From an uncultured Bacteroidales bacterium (GTDB lineage: Bacteria > Bacteroidota > Bacteroidia > Bacteroidales > UBA932): a DNA stretch of 64,000 bases. Numbering within the stretch: position 1 is the first letter of the stretch; the number at the start of each line of letters is the position of its first letter. A model generated the notes under the pieces. It worked only from the letters and a program-made list of their open reading frames with translations. It did no database searches and was not told the DNA's origin. Made by a program: the position numbers and the translations under genes. Where the stretch lies: the NCBI GenBank assembly GCA_945870315.1, contig CAMBRR010000002.1:32909-96908 (forward strand). The letters run 5' to 3'. This document shows, one piece after another, positions 1-9,699 of this stretch.

Positions 1-51
1 CAATAGCACTGCGGCAATGCAGACTAATATTCTATATGTATTTTTCATCAT
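1..51 (-). CDS. N-terminus of a secreted/lipoprotein-type protein, truncated by window start (MMKNTYRILVCIAAVLL...)
   Basis: Reverse complement of 51..1 reads ATGATGAAAAATACATATAGAATATTAGTCTGC..., a signal-peptide-like start 18 bp downstream of the DUF4958-like gene stop, same strand. Confidence 0.55.
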   Translation of the reverse strand, partial: MMKNTYRILVCIAAVLL

Positions 52-69
52 TTCTGTGGTTTCAGATTA

Positions 70-2241
70 TTAGAATTGAGTGTCAAACCATACGAAGAGC
101 GGGAAGAGCCTGAACGGATCACCTGCTCCAGCAGGGTCTGTGCCAGTGTCAGCGAATGTAATCTGGCCAGTGAAGATACCGTTGGCATAACCGTCGTCAT
201 CCACGAATTTTTCAGGAGCTATATACAAGGCCCTGGTGTCCTGTTTTACATATCCTACTGTCTTGGAAATATGTTTCGGTCTTCCATAGCTTGAAATCGG
301 ATCTCTTGAGCCCTTGTTGTATGCAACTTTGATTGCAGTATAGTATGCATTCCATACATGGCCGAGGAATGTTAACTTATCAGTATCCGGTGCTCCGTTT
401 TTATGGGCTGAAGGACCGTTGATATTCCAGTAGTTGAATGAACGTCTGAAGTCCATTGTAATCTTTGACAGTTCATCTGCAGTGAGTTCAGCTCCATTCT
501 TCTTGATTACAGGAGGATTGGATGTCGTTCCTTCCTTCGGATTGCAAAGGATTGCAAACGGAGTATATTCAATTGTATAATCTCCTCTCAAAGTATTGAA
601 ATCGAAGAATACCGGTATCTTCATCGATGTCTCTCCCGATGTGCCGACTCCGGCCTTGACTGTCACGAAGACAAAATGCGCACGCATATCGGCGACCTTA
701 CCAGCGGCATACGAAGGATCTGTGGTTATGGTTCCGGTCTGGGCATCAATAGTTGCACACTTGGTATTGCTGCCTCCGCTGATTGCATAGGTTACCTCAA
801 CCCCTTCCTTGATGTCGGTGGCAGCAACAGGGATTTCGAGAGGGTCAGTGACTGAAACCCTGAACTGGTCTGCGTAATTTTCAGCAGGAGTAAGGCCGAG
901 GTTGTTGCCCCAACGCACGTATGTGAATGCATAAGGGTTCTCTATGGTATTCCAATTGATTTCGGCAACCATGGAGCCTTTAGGGTTTTCGGCCTTAACC
1001 TTGAATGTGTAGTTTCCAAGTGCGATGGCATTCTTCTTAGCAACTGAAATTACACCTGTAGAAGCATCGATGGACATTTCTGAAAGTGTCTCAGGAAGGT
1101 CTTCGAAAGAGTATGTCACCTCGTCTCCGTCTTTTGCCAGAGGTTTGAGAGTAACCTTGGTACCCTGCCAAACTGTTGTATCGTTGTATTCAAATTTGGT
1201 GATAGGCGCTATATATTCCACAATCGTCAGTTTTAACACCTGATCAAAATCACGGCTGCCATAACTATTCTTTGCTGATACCGAAATGACGATTTCCTCT
1301 CCTACGGCCAGGTCGTGGCCTTCTGCAAGAGTTATGACACCATTTGTCTTGTCTATGCTAACATATTCAGTCTGAGGGACGATGGACTTGATGCTGAATT
1401 CAAGGTCTGTTGCCGAACCCATGAATTCAGGCACATTGGAAACAAATGCACGTTCTGCCTCAACCTTTGAGGACGAAGGTGTGTATGCAAGAGAGATTGG
1501 AGGTGATGCGATTTCTACAGTAAGAGCATCGGTGAAGATTCCCTCACTTGAATCCATTCCTACAACCATCGTAGTAAGCTTGAAATCAATCACATATATA
1601 CCAGCTTTGAAGGCACTGTTCTTGAGAATGCTAAATTTGCCAGTCTTGTCAATGCTAAAGAGTCCGCTCCAATCCTCGACAGGGGTGCCGTCCCTGCGGA
1701 CACCGCATATAGTGTAGTTCTTGATGGAAATATGTTCTCCTTCAGTCTTTATCTGTGCGGTAGGCAATGCTTCATCAGAACCGATATTGGTAACCTGGGA
1801 AAGCAAAAGGAGAATATTGTCAGGTTCCGCCGTAATTCCTTCCGGAATCGCCGGCATCATATTCACCACAATAGCATCCGGGAATTCATATCTCTGTCCT
1901 CTTACTGAGCAGGCTATGCTTATGCTGTATTTGCCGACAGCAGCAGCATCACTCTTCCTGATTTGGAATACTCCGTTATCCGGATCTATTGAAAAGAAAT
2001 CAGCAGTAACTGGCTCTCCGTCAAGAGTCACTTTATAAACTTCAAAACTGCCTGGAGTGCCACCGTGCCAACTTGGAGTAAGGTCCATATTTGTGGACGG
2101 GCCTATGTCAGTAATGCCGGGATAGTAGAGAGCAAACTCTCCCGTGTCTGTCAGTGCCGAAGTACAGGACACAGCAGCCGAGATAATGGTCAGCAGGGCT
2201 ATAATCGTGCCTGCAACCTTTCTGGTCATTGTTGTCAACAT
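70..2241 (-). CDS. Surface glycan-binding lipoprotein, DUF4958-like with repeated cadherin/Ig-like modules
   Basis: 723 aa; lipoprotein signal (AAVSC); repeated 'FSIDKTNGVITL / SIDASTGVISV' putative-Ig/cadherin motifs; adjacent to heparinase. Confidence 0.65.
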   Translation of the reverse strand: MLTTMTRKVAGTIIALLTIISAAVSCTSALTDTGEFALYYPGITDIGPSTNMDLTPSWHGGTPGSFEVYKVTLDGEPVTADFFSIDPDNGVFQIRKSDAAAVGKYSISIACSVRGQRYEFPDAIVVNMMPAIPEGITAEPDNILLLLSQVTNIGSDEALPTAQIKTEGEHISIKNYTICGVRRDGTPVEDWSGLFSIDKTGKFSILKNSAFKAGIYVIDFKLTTMVVGMDSSEGIFTDALTVEIASPPISLAYTPSSSKVEAERAFVSNVPEFMGSATDLEFSIKSIVPQTEYVSIDKTNGVITLAEGHDLAVGEEIVISVSAKNSYGSRDFDQVLKLTIVEYIAPITKFEYNDTTVWQGTKVTLKPLAKDGDEVTYSFEDLPETLSEMSIDASTGVISVAKKNAIALGNYTFKVKAENPKGSMVAEINWNTIENPYAFTYVRWGNNLGLTPAENYADQFRVSVTDPLEIPVAATDIKEGVEVTYAISGGSNTKCATIDAQTGTITTDPSYAAGKVADMRAHFVFVTVKAGVGTSGETSMKIPVFFDFNTLRGDYTIEYTPFAILCNPKEGTTSNPPVIKKNGAELTADELSKITMDFRRSFNYWNINGPSAHKNGAPDTDKLTFLGHVWNAYYTAIKVAYNKGSRDPISSYGRPKHISKTVGYVKQDTRALYIAPEKFVDDDGYANGIFTGQITFADTGTDPAGAGDPFRLFPLFVWFDTQF

Positions 2242-2277
2242 AAATATAGAGGTTATTTGTTATCTAATATGTAGTTC

Positions 2278-4413
2278 TTAATTAAGCTTGTAGCTGAGGC
2301 TCTGAGAAACTCCGTTTACCGTTACCTTGAGGGATACTCCTTCTGGGTGGAAAGTTCCTGCTGTTTCAGCTGTATTGTCCGTGAATTCAGCCTGTACGCT
2401 CTGTGACTCGAAACTGCCGCTGTAAGGAAGAAGGACGCTGATCATACGCACAGCTTTCCCTGCCTTCTTGTCCACATTGAACCTGTACCACCATCTCTGC
2501 ACCTTCTTGTCAATCTCATTTGAGAAATATCCTGTGCCGCTTTCAAGGGAGAGGTTATCGGAAGTCTCTGAGAACGATTTGATCAAGAGATTGTTTTTGT
2601 CATCAAAAGTTGAATGGGCTCCGGCACAATTGCCTTCTAGAGCATCAATAACCGTATAGTTCTTGCCGCTCTCCTCGGCGGTTTTTCCGCCCCAAAGCTT
2701 GAAGTTGAGGTTGAGCTGGGTATCGGCACAGTCGCCATAAGCCTCATCAACAATCACATAATAGGTATTATCCACAAAGAAGATGGCCCTGCGGATTGTC
2801 AGGTCGCTGTATGAAGGGTTTTCTGTCACAAGAACCTCATATCCTGAAGTATTTTCTGCAAGCAGCATCTTTCCTTCCCTCTTCTCATAGCTCTTGCGGG
2901 CCTTGGTCAGCACATTATGCATTTCAGTAGAAGCATAGGTTCTTCTCTCGCCGCCGTCGTTATAGGTGTAGCATCCTGCATCCGGGAGGAATCGCCTTCC
3001 ATTGACATACAGTCCAACGGTGCCGTTATCACTCTGGTTGTGCCACTTGTTGTCAAGGTCATAATTGCTCTTGTGAACAAGCATAGTAGAGGTGGAAGTC
3101 CAGCCGTTACGCATCATATAATAGCCTGAAACAGGGTAAGTTACAAGAGTTGCAGTCGGTTTGGTTCCATAAAGTCCCTCAGTTGCGAGCCACTTCATCT
3201 GCTCATCGTCCGGGAACATTTCAGAATATTTTCTGAGATTCTTCAGAAGAACACTCTTGGTCATCCTTGCAGAACGGGTATCATTGAAGTTATCAGTAGA
3301 GTAGTCAGGATAGATTACGTCCTTGATGAATCCAGCAGCTTTCTTCAGGCATTCCGTATAATTGGAAGGAAGCTCTGATATTCTTCCGTTGACCTGGGCT
3401 ATCTTATATATTGAAATGAAATCTGAAACGACTCCCAGATGATAGCTGATGTCAAATTCGTTGTGAACTCCGTCTTCGTTGAACTGAGCTGTAAGCTGAT
3501 CGGAAACAGCTTGAGCGCCTTCTTCGAACCATTCCGAAGATTTCTTGAACTCAGGCATAAGGAGGCCGGCAGTAACGATTGCCTGCTCCTGAGAGAGTCT
3601 GATGTTGCTTGTATAATCGTCAGTCAGATTCTTGCGGATGGACTCGATGTGGTCATAGGATGTTCTGAGTACATAAAAGAGGACCTCGGGTGTAAAGTTT
3701 TCAGAATGTATATAATAAGGTAGTACATTCTGAAGGTCGTTCATCCTGCAGCAAGGCTGGAGTCCAGACCACTCGACAGCGGAAGTTGTGCCATCGGGAA
3801 CAGGAAATGCAGTGTTGTATGATTTCCAGGCCTCTATCCAGGCAAGCACATACTTTTCATCTTTGGTAAATCCATAAGCCTTGGCCTGAGGGAGCATCCA
3901 TTGAAGACGGTGCTTCTGGCTGAGAAACTCCTTCTCGCTTTCAAGACCGGCGGGAACCATATTCCAGTCGATTGCACCGTTCTCACCGGCAAAAGACCAA
4001 TACTGCTCTTGCCCCGCTGGGACATCCGCAGCACTTTCAGTATAGACTGCAACCTTGAATCTCCAACCGCCTTCAGCAGTCGCCTGATTTGCGATATTCT
4101 GCTCTGAATCCGTTGCTGATGGGGAAAGCACATCCACATCCGGATTATAAACAGGTCTTGTACGCCAATACTCCAGCAGTGACTGGGCGGCATTGAACAA
4201 GTCCTCGCTTTCGTAATAGGATTTTACTTTTTCCAAACCTGGATAATCCAGATTCAAGATTTCGAACACACTTTCATCCAGACCATCAACGGTTCCTATC
4301 TCTTCGGATGGTCTCAGATCAATATTCCCAATCTGTTTGTCGGAAAAATTATCCTTGCTGCACCCCGCAGCCACAATTACAATTGAAAGAAATAAAGTTA
4401 GATACTGTTTCAT
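2278..4413 (-). CDS. Heparinase II/III family polysaccharide lyase (PL12-like), lipoprotein
   Basis: 711 aa; signal with lipobox-like AAGC; N-terminal 'NLDYPGLEKVKSYYES', C-terminal 'ENPSYSDLTIRRAIFFVDNTYYVIVDEAYG' typical of PL12 heparinases. Confidence 0.85.
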   Translation of the reverse strand: MKQYLTLFLSIVIVAAGCSKDNFSDKQIGNIDLRPSEEIGTVDGLDESVFEILNLDYPGLEKVKSYYESEDLFNAAQSLLEYWRTRPVYNPDVDVLSPSATDSEQNIANQATAEGGWRFKVAVYTESAADVPAGQEQYWSFAGENGAIDWNMVPAGLESEKEFLSQKHRLQWMLPQAKAYGFTKDEKYVLAWIEAWKSYNTAFPVPDGTTSAVEWSGLQPCCRMNDLQNVLPYYIHSENFTPEVLFYVLRTSYDHIESIRKNLTDDYTSNIRLSQEQAIVTAGLLMPEFKKSSEWFEEGAQAVSDQLTAQFNEDGVHNEFDISYHLGVVSDFISIYKIAQVNGRISELPSNYTECLKKAAGFIKDVIYPDYSTDNFNDTRSARMTKSVLLKNLRKYSEMFPDDEQMKWLATEGLYGTKPTATLVTYPVSGYYMMRNGWTSTSTMLVHKSNYDLDNKWHNQSDNGTVGLYVNGRRFLPDAGCYTYNDGGERRTYASTEMHNVLTKARKSYEKREGKMLLAENTSGYEVLVTENPSYSDLTIRRAIFFVDNTYYVIVDEAYGDCADTQLNLNFKLWGGKTAEESGKNYTVIDALEGNCAGAHSTFDDKNNLLIKSFSETSDNLSLESGTGYFSNEIDKKVQRWWYRFNVDKKAGKAVRMISVLLPYSGSFESQSVQAEFTDNTAETAGTFHPEGVSLKVTVNGVSQSLSYKLN

Positions 4414-4719
4414 CAGTTTCGTGTTTAGTGGTTTTTTACTGATGCAAAATTACATCATCAATCCCGCTAAGGCTTTATGCTTTGTGCAGGCTTATTATAC
4501 ATTGTTATCAACGATTTAAATTATGTTGAAAATTATATCAAATTTCTCCAAAAGGGACCACAAGCTGCATAAAACTGATAAAAATTTAGACAAAAATAAA
4601 ACAATATACACAGCAAGCGAATAAGTTTCCACAAACAAAAACAGAGACGATGCAAATGTCAAGTAATTTTGCATTATCAAAAAATGCCACATAATTCGAA
4701 CAAATAAACATAACAGAAT

Positions 4720-6006
4720 ATGAAATTCACTAAACTGATTACCGCTATCTGCACCTTGGGTGCAACGTTCGCAGGAGTATCCTGCCAGAGTCAACAGGAA
4801 GATTACGGATGGTTGAAAAACGGGATTGACACCTCGGTCAGCCAGCTTCTTTCAACATCTAAGGAAATTGAAGGAACAGGAAAGATGCCTCGTTCAATAT
4901 GGGTTGGTTATGACCTTGATTTCCTTGGATGGCAGCTTGACATAGATCCAATGACCATCAAAGACTCACTTAGGGCACAGCCTTCAGCAGACAGACTAGG
5001 CCACAGACGTCTGTGCGACATCTATGATTGGACAAGCGGATTCTTTCCTGGTTCCCTTTGGTATGCATATGAACTCACCGGAAACTCAGAATTACAAACA
5101 GAAGCGTCCAAATTCACCAATCTTCTGAATCCAATCAGATATTATAAAGGGACGCACGACCTTGGCTTTATGATGAATTGCAGCTATGGCAATGCATTGA
5201 GACTCAGCCCCAATGACACGATTCCGGCAGTACTGACAGAGACGGCTGACAATCTTTGCTCCCGTTTTGACGAGGGAATCGGAGCAATCCGTTCCTGGGA
5301 CTTCGGTACTTGGAACTTCCCTGTCATCATCGACAATATGATGAACCTTGACCTGCTTTTTGAAGCAGCAAAGCTCACCGGTGACAGCAAATATCTGGAG
5401 GTAGCAAAACGTCACGCAGACAAGACAATGTCCTGCCATTTCCGTCCTGACAGAACCAGCTGGCATGTCGTGAGCTACAACAACGATGGCACCGTCGAAT
5501 GCCGCCAGACCTTCCAAGGAAAGAATGACGACTCAGCCTGGGCACGCGGACAGGCTTGGGGTGTTTACGGTTACACGGCCTGCTATCGTCAGTTCAAGGA
5601 CGAAAAATATCTTGATTTCGCCTGCTCGATTGCGGATATGATAATGTCAAAAGTTACTACCGAAGATGCTATTCCTTATTGGGACTATGATGCTCCCGCA
5701 GATGAGCGCACTCCTCGTGATGCTTCTGCCGCTGCCGTCACAGCATCTGCACTTTTCGAATTGAGCACCTTTGCAAAAGATGGACAAAAGTATTTTGATT
5801 ACGCCGAGAAGATTCTCAAGAGTCTCTCTTCTTCTGATTATCTTGCTGAACCGGGAACCAACGAAGGATTCATCCTCAAACACTCTGTAGGTTCCCTTCA
5901 TCACGGTTCCGAAATCGATGTTCCGCTGAACTATGCCGACTATTACTATCTTGAGGCAATTCAGCGGTATATGAATCTTAAGAACTTGAAATACAACAAA
6001 TTATAA
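4720..6006 (+). CDS. GH88 unsaturated glucuronyl hydrolase
   Basis: 428 aa; 'DWTSGFFPGSLWYAYELTG', 'DSAWARGQAWGVYGYTACYR' GH88 signatures; lipoprotein signal. Confidence 0.92.
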   Translation: MKFTKLITAICTLGATFAGVSCQSQQEDYGWLKNGIDTSVSQLLSTSKEIEGTGKMPRSIWVGYDLDFLGWQLDIDPMTIKDSLRAQPSADRLGHRRLCDIYDWTSGFFPGSLWYAYELTGNSELQTEASKFTNLLNPIRYYKGTHDLGFMMNCSYGNALRLSPNDTIPAVLTETADNLCSRFDEGIGAIRSWDFGTWNFPVIIDNMMNLDLLFEAAKLTGDSKYLEVAKRHADKTMSCHFRPDRTSWHVVSYNNDGTVECRQTFQGKNDDSAWARGQAWGVYGYTACYRQFKDEKYLDFACSIADMIMSKVTTEDAIPYWDYDAPADERTPRDASAAAVTASALFELSTFAKDGQKYFDYAEKILKSLSSSDYLAEPGTNEGFILKHSVGSLHHGSEIDVPLNYADYYYLEAIQRYMNLKNLKYNKL

Positions 6007-6017
6007 AAAGTAGCATA

Positions 6018-8024
6018 ATGAAAAGGATATATTTGGTCCTGGCGGCAGCCCTCACATTTGCTTCAGCCGTCAATGGCCAGGAACTCAAAAGCGAAGCATT
6101 TGACCTGCTTAATCTGGACAGAAAGGGTCTTGAACAGGTAAAAATAGCCCACCAAAGCGGCGACGATCAGGCAGCTGCAGCAGCCTTGCTTGAATATTAC
6201 AGAAACAGAAAAGACATCAGCACGCCTGAAATCCAGAATGTCGCAAAGGTAAAAATCAACAAGGAGCAACAGAAATGGGCCGATGAAGCCCTCGAACACA
6301 AGTTCTTCTCTCACAAGGGCTACCAGCCGTCATATTTTTATGGTGATGACATCGACTGGAAATATTGGCCTGTACAGGACAATGAACTCCGCTGGCAACT
6401 ACACCGTCACAAATGGTTTATGCCTATGGGTCTAGCCTATCGCACAAGCGGTGACGAGAAATATGCGATTGAATGGACCAAACAATATATTGATTGGATT
6501 CGCAAAAACCCTTATGTCAAAATAAGCAAGGCAGAATATGAGATAACGGAAGACTCTCAACTGAAAGCCGATGCAGAAAACGCGCGTTATGCCTGGAGAC
6601 CGCTTGAGGTAAGCCACAGGCTTCAGGACCAGTGCCTCCAGTTCCAACTCTTCATTGACTCCCCTGCCTTTACACCTGAATTCCTCACAGAATTTCTGGT
6701 AAATTACCACAGGCACGCAGACCATATCATCAACAACTACTCCAAACAAGGCAACCACCTGCTGTTTGAAGCTCAGAGGATGCTTTACGCTGGCTCATTC
6801 TTCCCTGAATTCAAGGAAGCTGAGACCTGGAGACAGAGCGGAGTGAAGGTGCTCAATGAAGAAATTGAGAAACAGGTGCTTCCTGACGGCGGCCAGTACG
6901 AACTCTGCCCTCACTACCACCTTGCAGCCATAGAAATCTTCTACAAGGCCCTCCAGATTGCTGACCTGAACCATTTCAGAAACGAGTTTCCTCAGAGCTA
7001 CCTTGACAAAGTCGAGGATATGATAATGTTCTATATCAATATAATGTATCCGGATTACACCAATCCTTGCTTCAGCGATGCAAAAATCACCAAAAAGAAC
7101 ACGATGATCGGACATTTCAAGAAATGGACAAAGGTATTCCCTGATAATCAGGTCATCAAGTATTTTGCAACGGAAGGTGCTGAGGGTCAGCTTCCTGACT
7201 ATCTGTCCAAAGGATTCAAGGATACGGGCTATTTCGTATTCCGCAACGGCTGGGGCAGCGATGCTCTCCAGATGGTTGTAAAGGCTGGTCCTGCGGGTGA
7301 ATGGCACGCTCAGCCGGACTTCGGAACCTTCGAGATGTGGTACAATGGGAAATGTCTCTTCCAAGATTCAGGTTCATATGTGTATGAAGGCAAAGATCCT
7401 GAGATTATGGAATGGAGGAAATGGTTCCGGGCAACAGCTCACCACAATACCCTCGTGATGAACAATGAGGACGTGGATAAAGTTGCATCAGAGACTCTTC
7501 TCTGGAAGGAGGACGGAGACGTGCAGATTCTTGTCACCGAGCACCCAAGCTACAAGAACCTCACCCACAGACGTTCCATCTTCTTTGTTGACAATTCCTA
7601 CTTTGTGATCGTTGATGAGGCTGTCGGAAGCAAGAAAGGTTGGGTTAACCTCCATTACCAGATGCCACGCGGAGAAGTGCCTAACAGCCGCGAGGACATG
7701 CATTTCGAGTCAAATTTTGAAGGAGGAAGCAATTTCTATCTCCAGTGTTTCTGCGAAGACATGTCCAAAATGACAATGACCAAGAACAAAGGCTGGCAAT
7801 CAAGCGATTATATGAAGAAAGTACAAAGGATTGATGCCAGCTTCTCGCAAAAGAAGGACAGCAACAATCCAGTCCGCTTCATAACTGTCATTGTTCCGAA
7901 AGAGGAACCGGGAAGTATGAATGTGACTGCGAAATTCACCGACGGGGGCTACTCCCTCAGCGGACTTTCAGTTCAGGTAAAGGTTGGAAAGAACAAGAAG
8001 AAGACTCTGTCATACAAGTTATAA
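6018..8024 (+). CDS. Heparinase II/III family lyase (PL12, heparin-sulfate lyase-like), periplasmic
   Basis: 668 aa; 'FDLLNLDRKGLEQVK', 'WHAQPDFGTFEMWYNGKCLFQDSGSYVY', 'EHPSYKNLTHRRSIFFVDNSYFVIVDEAVG'; SPI-type signal. Confidence 0.92.
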   Translation: MKRIYLVLAAALTFASAVNGQELKSEAFDLLNLDRKGLEQVKIAHQSGDDQAAAAALLEYYRNRKDISTPEIQNVAKVKINKEQQKWADEALEHKFFSHKGYQPSYFYGDDIDWKYWPVQDNELRWQLHRHKWFMPMGLAYRTSGDEKYAIEWTKQYIDWIRKNPYVKISKAEYEITEDSQLKADAENARYAWRPLEVSHRLQDQCLQFQLFIDSPAFTPEFLTEFLVNYHRHADHIINNYSKQGNHLLFEAQRMLYAGSFFPEFKEAETWRQSGVKVLNEEIEKQVLPDGGQYELCPHYHLAAIEIFYKALQIADLNHFRNEFPQSYLDKVEDMIMFYINIMYPDYTNPCFSDAKITKKNTMIGHFKKWTKVFPDNQVIKYFATEGAEGQLPDYLSKGFKDTGYFVFRNGWGSDALQMVVKAGPAGEWHAQPDFGTFEMWYNGKCLFQDSGSYVYEGKDPEIMEWRKWFRATAHHNTLVMNNEDVDKVASETLLWKEDGDVQILVTEHPSYKNLTHRRSIFFVDNSYFVIVDEAVGSKKGWVNLHYQMPRGEVPNSREDMHFESNFEGGSNFYLQCFCEDMSKMTMTKNKGWQSSDYMKKVQRIDASFSQKKDSNNPVRFITVIVPKEEPGSMNVTAKFTDGGYSLSGLSVQVKVGKNKKKTLSYKL

Positions 8025-8030
8025 TAAACT

Positions 8031-9659
8031 ATGAATCATATACTTCCAAACAAATTAAAAGCCCTGTATGCTCTTCCTCTGGCTGCAGCTGTACTTCCCT
8101 CCTGCAGCCAAGGCGGGGAGAGTGAGCAGCAGCGTCCGAACATCATATTTATAATGACGGACGACCACACAACCCAGGCAATGTCCTGTTACGGGGGAAA
8201 TCTTCTCCAGACTCCGAATATGGACAGGATTGCGAACGAGGGCATCAGGATGGACAACTGTTACGCTACCAATGCCCTGTCAGGGCCGTCACGAGCCTGC
8301 ATTCTAACAGGTAAATTCGGACACGTCAACGGATTTACCGACAATGCCTGCCGTTTTGATTCCACCCAGGTTACATTCCCGAAACTGCTTCAGGCAGAAG
8401 GCTACAGAACGGGAATAGTCGGCAAATGGCACTTGATTTCAGAGCCACAGGGATTCGATTTCTGGAGTATACTCACCGGGCAGGAAGAGCAGGGTGACTA
8501 TTATAATCCGGATTTCAATGAAAACGGGGTTGCCATCCAGGAAAAGGGATATGCCACCGACATCATCACAGACAAGGCTCTGTCCTTCATAGATGAGGCG
8601 ACATCCGAGGGCAAGCCATACTGCCTGATGTTCCATCACAAGGCTCCTCACCGCAACTGGATGCCGTCACCTGAGAATCTCGGCATTTTCAACGACAGAG
8701 TCTTTCCGGAGCCTGAAAATCTCTTCGATGACTATTCTTCGAGGACTCAGGCAGCCAGCAGTCAGGATATGTCAATAGCCTCAACTCTCAAGGAGGATTG
8801 GGACTTGAAGGTTCTCACTCGTGAGGAGATTCTCGCCGGCGGAAACAGGCTGCTTGGGGTATATTCCCGTATGCCTGAGGAGGTTCAGCACAAATGGGAC
8901 AGCGTCTATGCTCCGAGGATTGCCGAGTACCGCAGCGGAAAGCTGAAGGGAAAGGAACTGGTTAGCTGGAAATACCAGCAGTATATGAGAGACTACCTTG
9001 CTACCGTACTGAGCGTTGACCAAAGCATAGGAAGGCTGCTTGAGCATCTGGAAAAGAACGGGACTCTTGACAATACCATCATCGTCTATACCTCCGATCA
9101 GGGATTCTTCCTCGGGGAGCACGGATGGTTCGACAAGAGGTTCATGTACGAGGAGTGCCAGCGTATGCCTCTGATTATCAGATATCCAAAGGCCATAAGA
9201 CCAGGCTCTACGAGCAACGCAATCTGTATGAATGTGGACTTTGCACCTACTTTCCTTGATTTTGCCGGAGTTGACATTCCTGAAGATATGCAGGGCAGGT
9301 CGCTTAAGGAGGTGCTGGAAAACGAAGGAAAAACTCCGGAAGATTGGAGAAAGGCCGCTTATTACCATTATTATGAATACCCGGCAGAGCATTCCGTTAA
9401 GCGCCACTACGGCATCCGCACTGCCGACTTCAAGCTCATCCATTTCTACAACGACATCGACAGCTGGGAGATGTATGATGAGAAGGCGGATCCTCGTGAG
9501 ATGAACAATATATATGATGATCCGGCATATTCTGCTCAGAGAGAAAGACTTACAGCTCTGCTAAGGCAGATTCAGCAGGAATATGGCGACACTGACCCGG
9601 ACGAAAGGGAACGCGTTCTTTTCCACGGCGACAGGCGCTTTATAGGCCGCTCGAAATGA
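8031..9659 (+). CDS. Sulfatase, Ser-type formylglycine site (S1_11-like, GlcN/GlcNAc 6-O-sulfatase candidate)
   Basis: 542 aa; 'NIIFIMTDDHTTQAMSCYG', LSGPSRACILTGK active-site motif; architecture resembles the sulfatase of the B. thetaiotaomicron heparin PUL. Confidence 0.9.
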   Translation: MNHILPNKLKALYALPLAAAVLPSCSQGGESEQQRPNIIFIMTDDHTTQAMSCYGGNLLQTPNMDRIANEGIRMDNCYATNALSGPSRACILTGKFGHVNGFTDNACRFDSTQVTFPKLLQAEGYRTGIVGKWHLISEPQGFDFWSILTGQEEQGDYYNPDFNENGVAIQEKGYATDIITDKALSFIDEATSEGKPYCLMFHHKAPHRNWMPSPENLGIFNDRVFPEPENLFDDYSSRTQAASSQDMSIASTLKEDWDLKVLTREEILAGGNRLLGVYSRMPEEVQHKWDSVYAPRIAEYRSGKLKGKELVSWKYQQYMRDYLATVLSVDQSIGRLLEHLEKNGTLDNTIIVYTSDQGFFLGEHGWFDKRFMYEECQRMPLIIRYPKAIRPGSTSNAICMNVDFAPTFLDFAGVDIPEDMQGRSLKEVLENEGKTPEDWRKAAYYHYYEYPAEHSVKRHYGIRTADFKLIHFYNDIDSWEMYDEKADPREMNNIYDDPAYSAQRERLTALLRQIQQEYGDTDPDERERVLFHGDRRFIGRSK

Positions 9660-9699
9660 CATCAGGGACAAAACATGTAAACAACTAATTACCAATAGA

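Noticed and set aside
4640-4671. TAATTTTG (4664-4671) as GH88 promoter
   Set aside because: Good -7 box but no TTTG/TTG at the expected -33 distance; not listed as a feature
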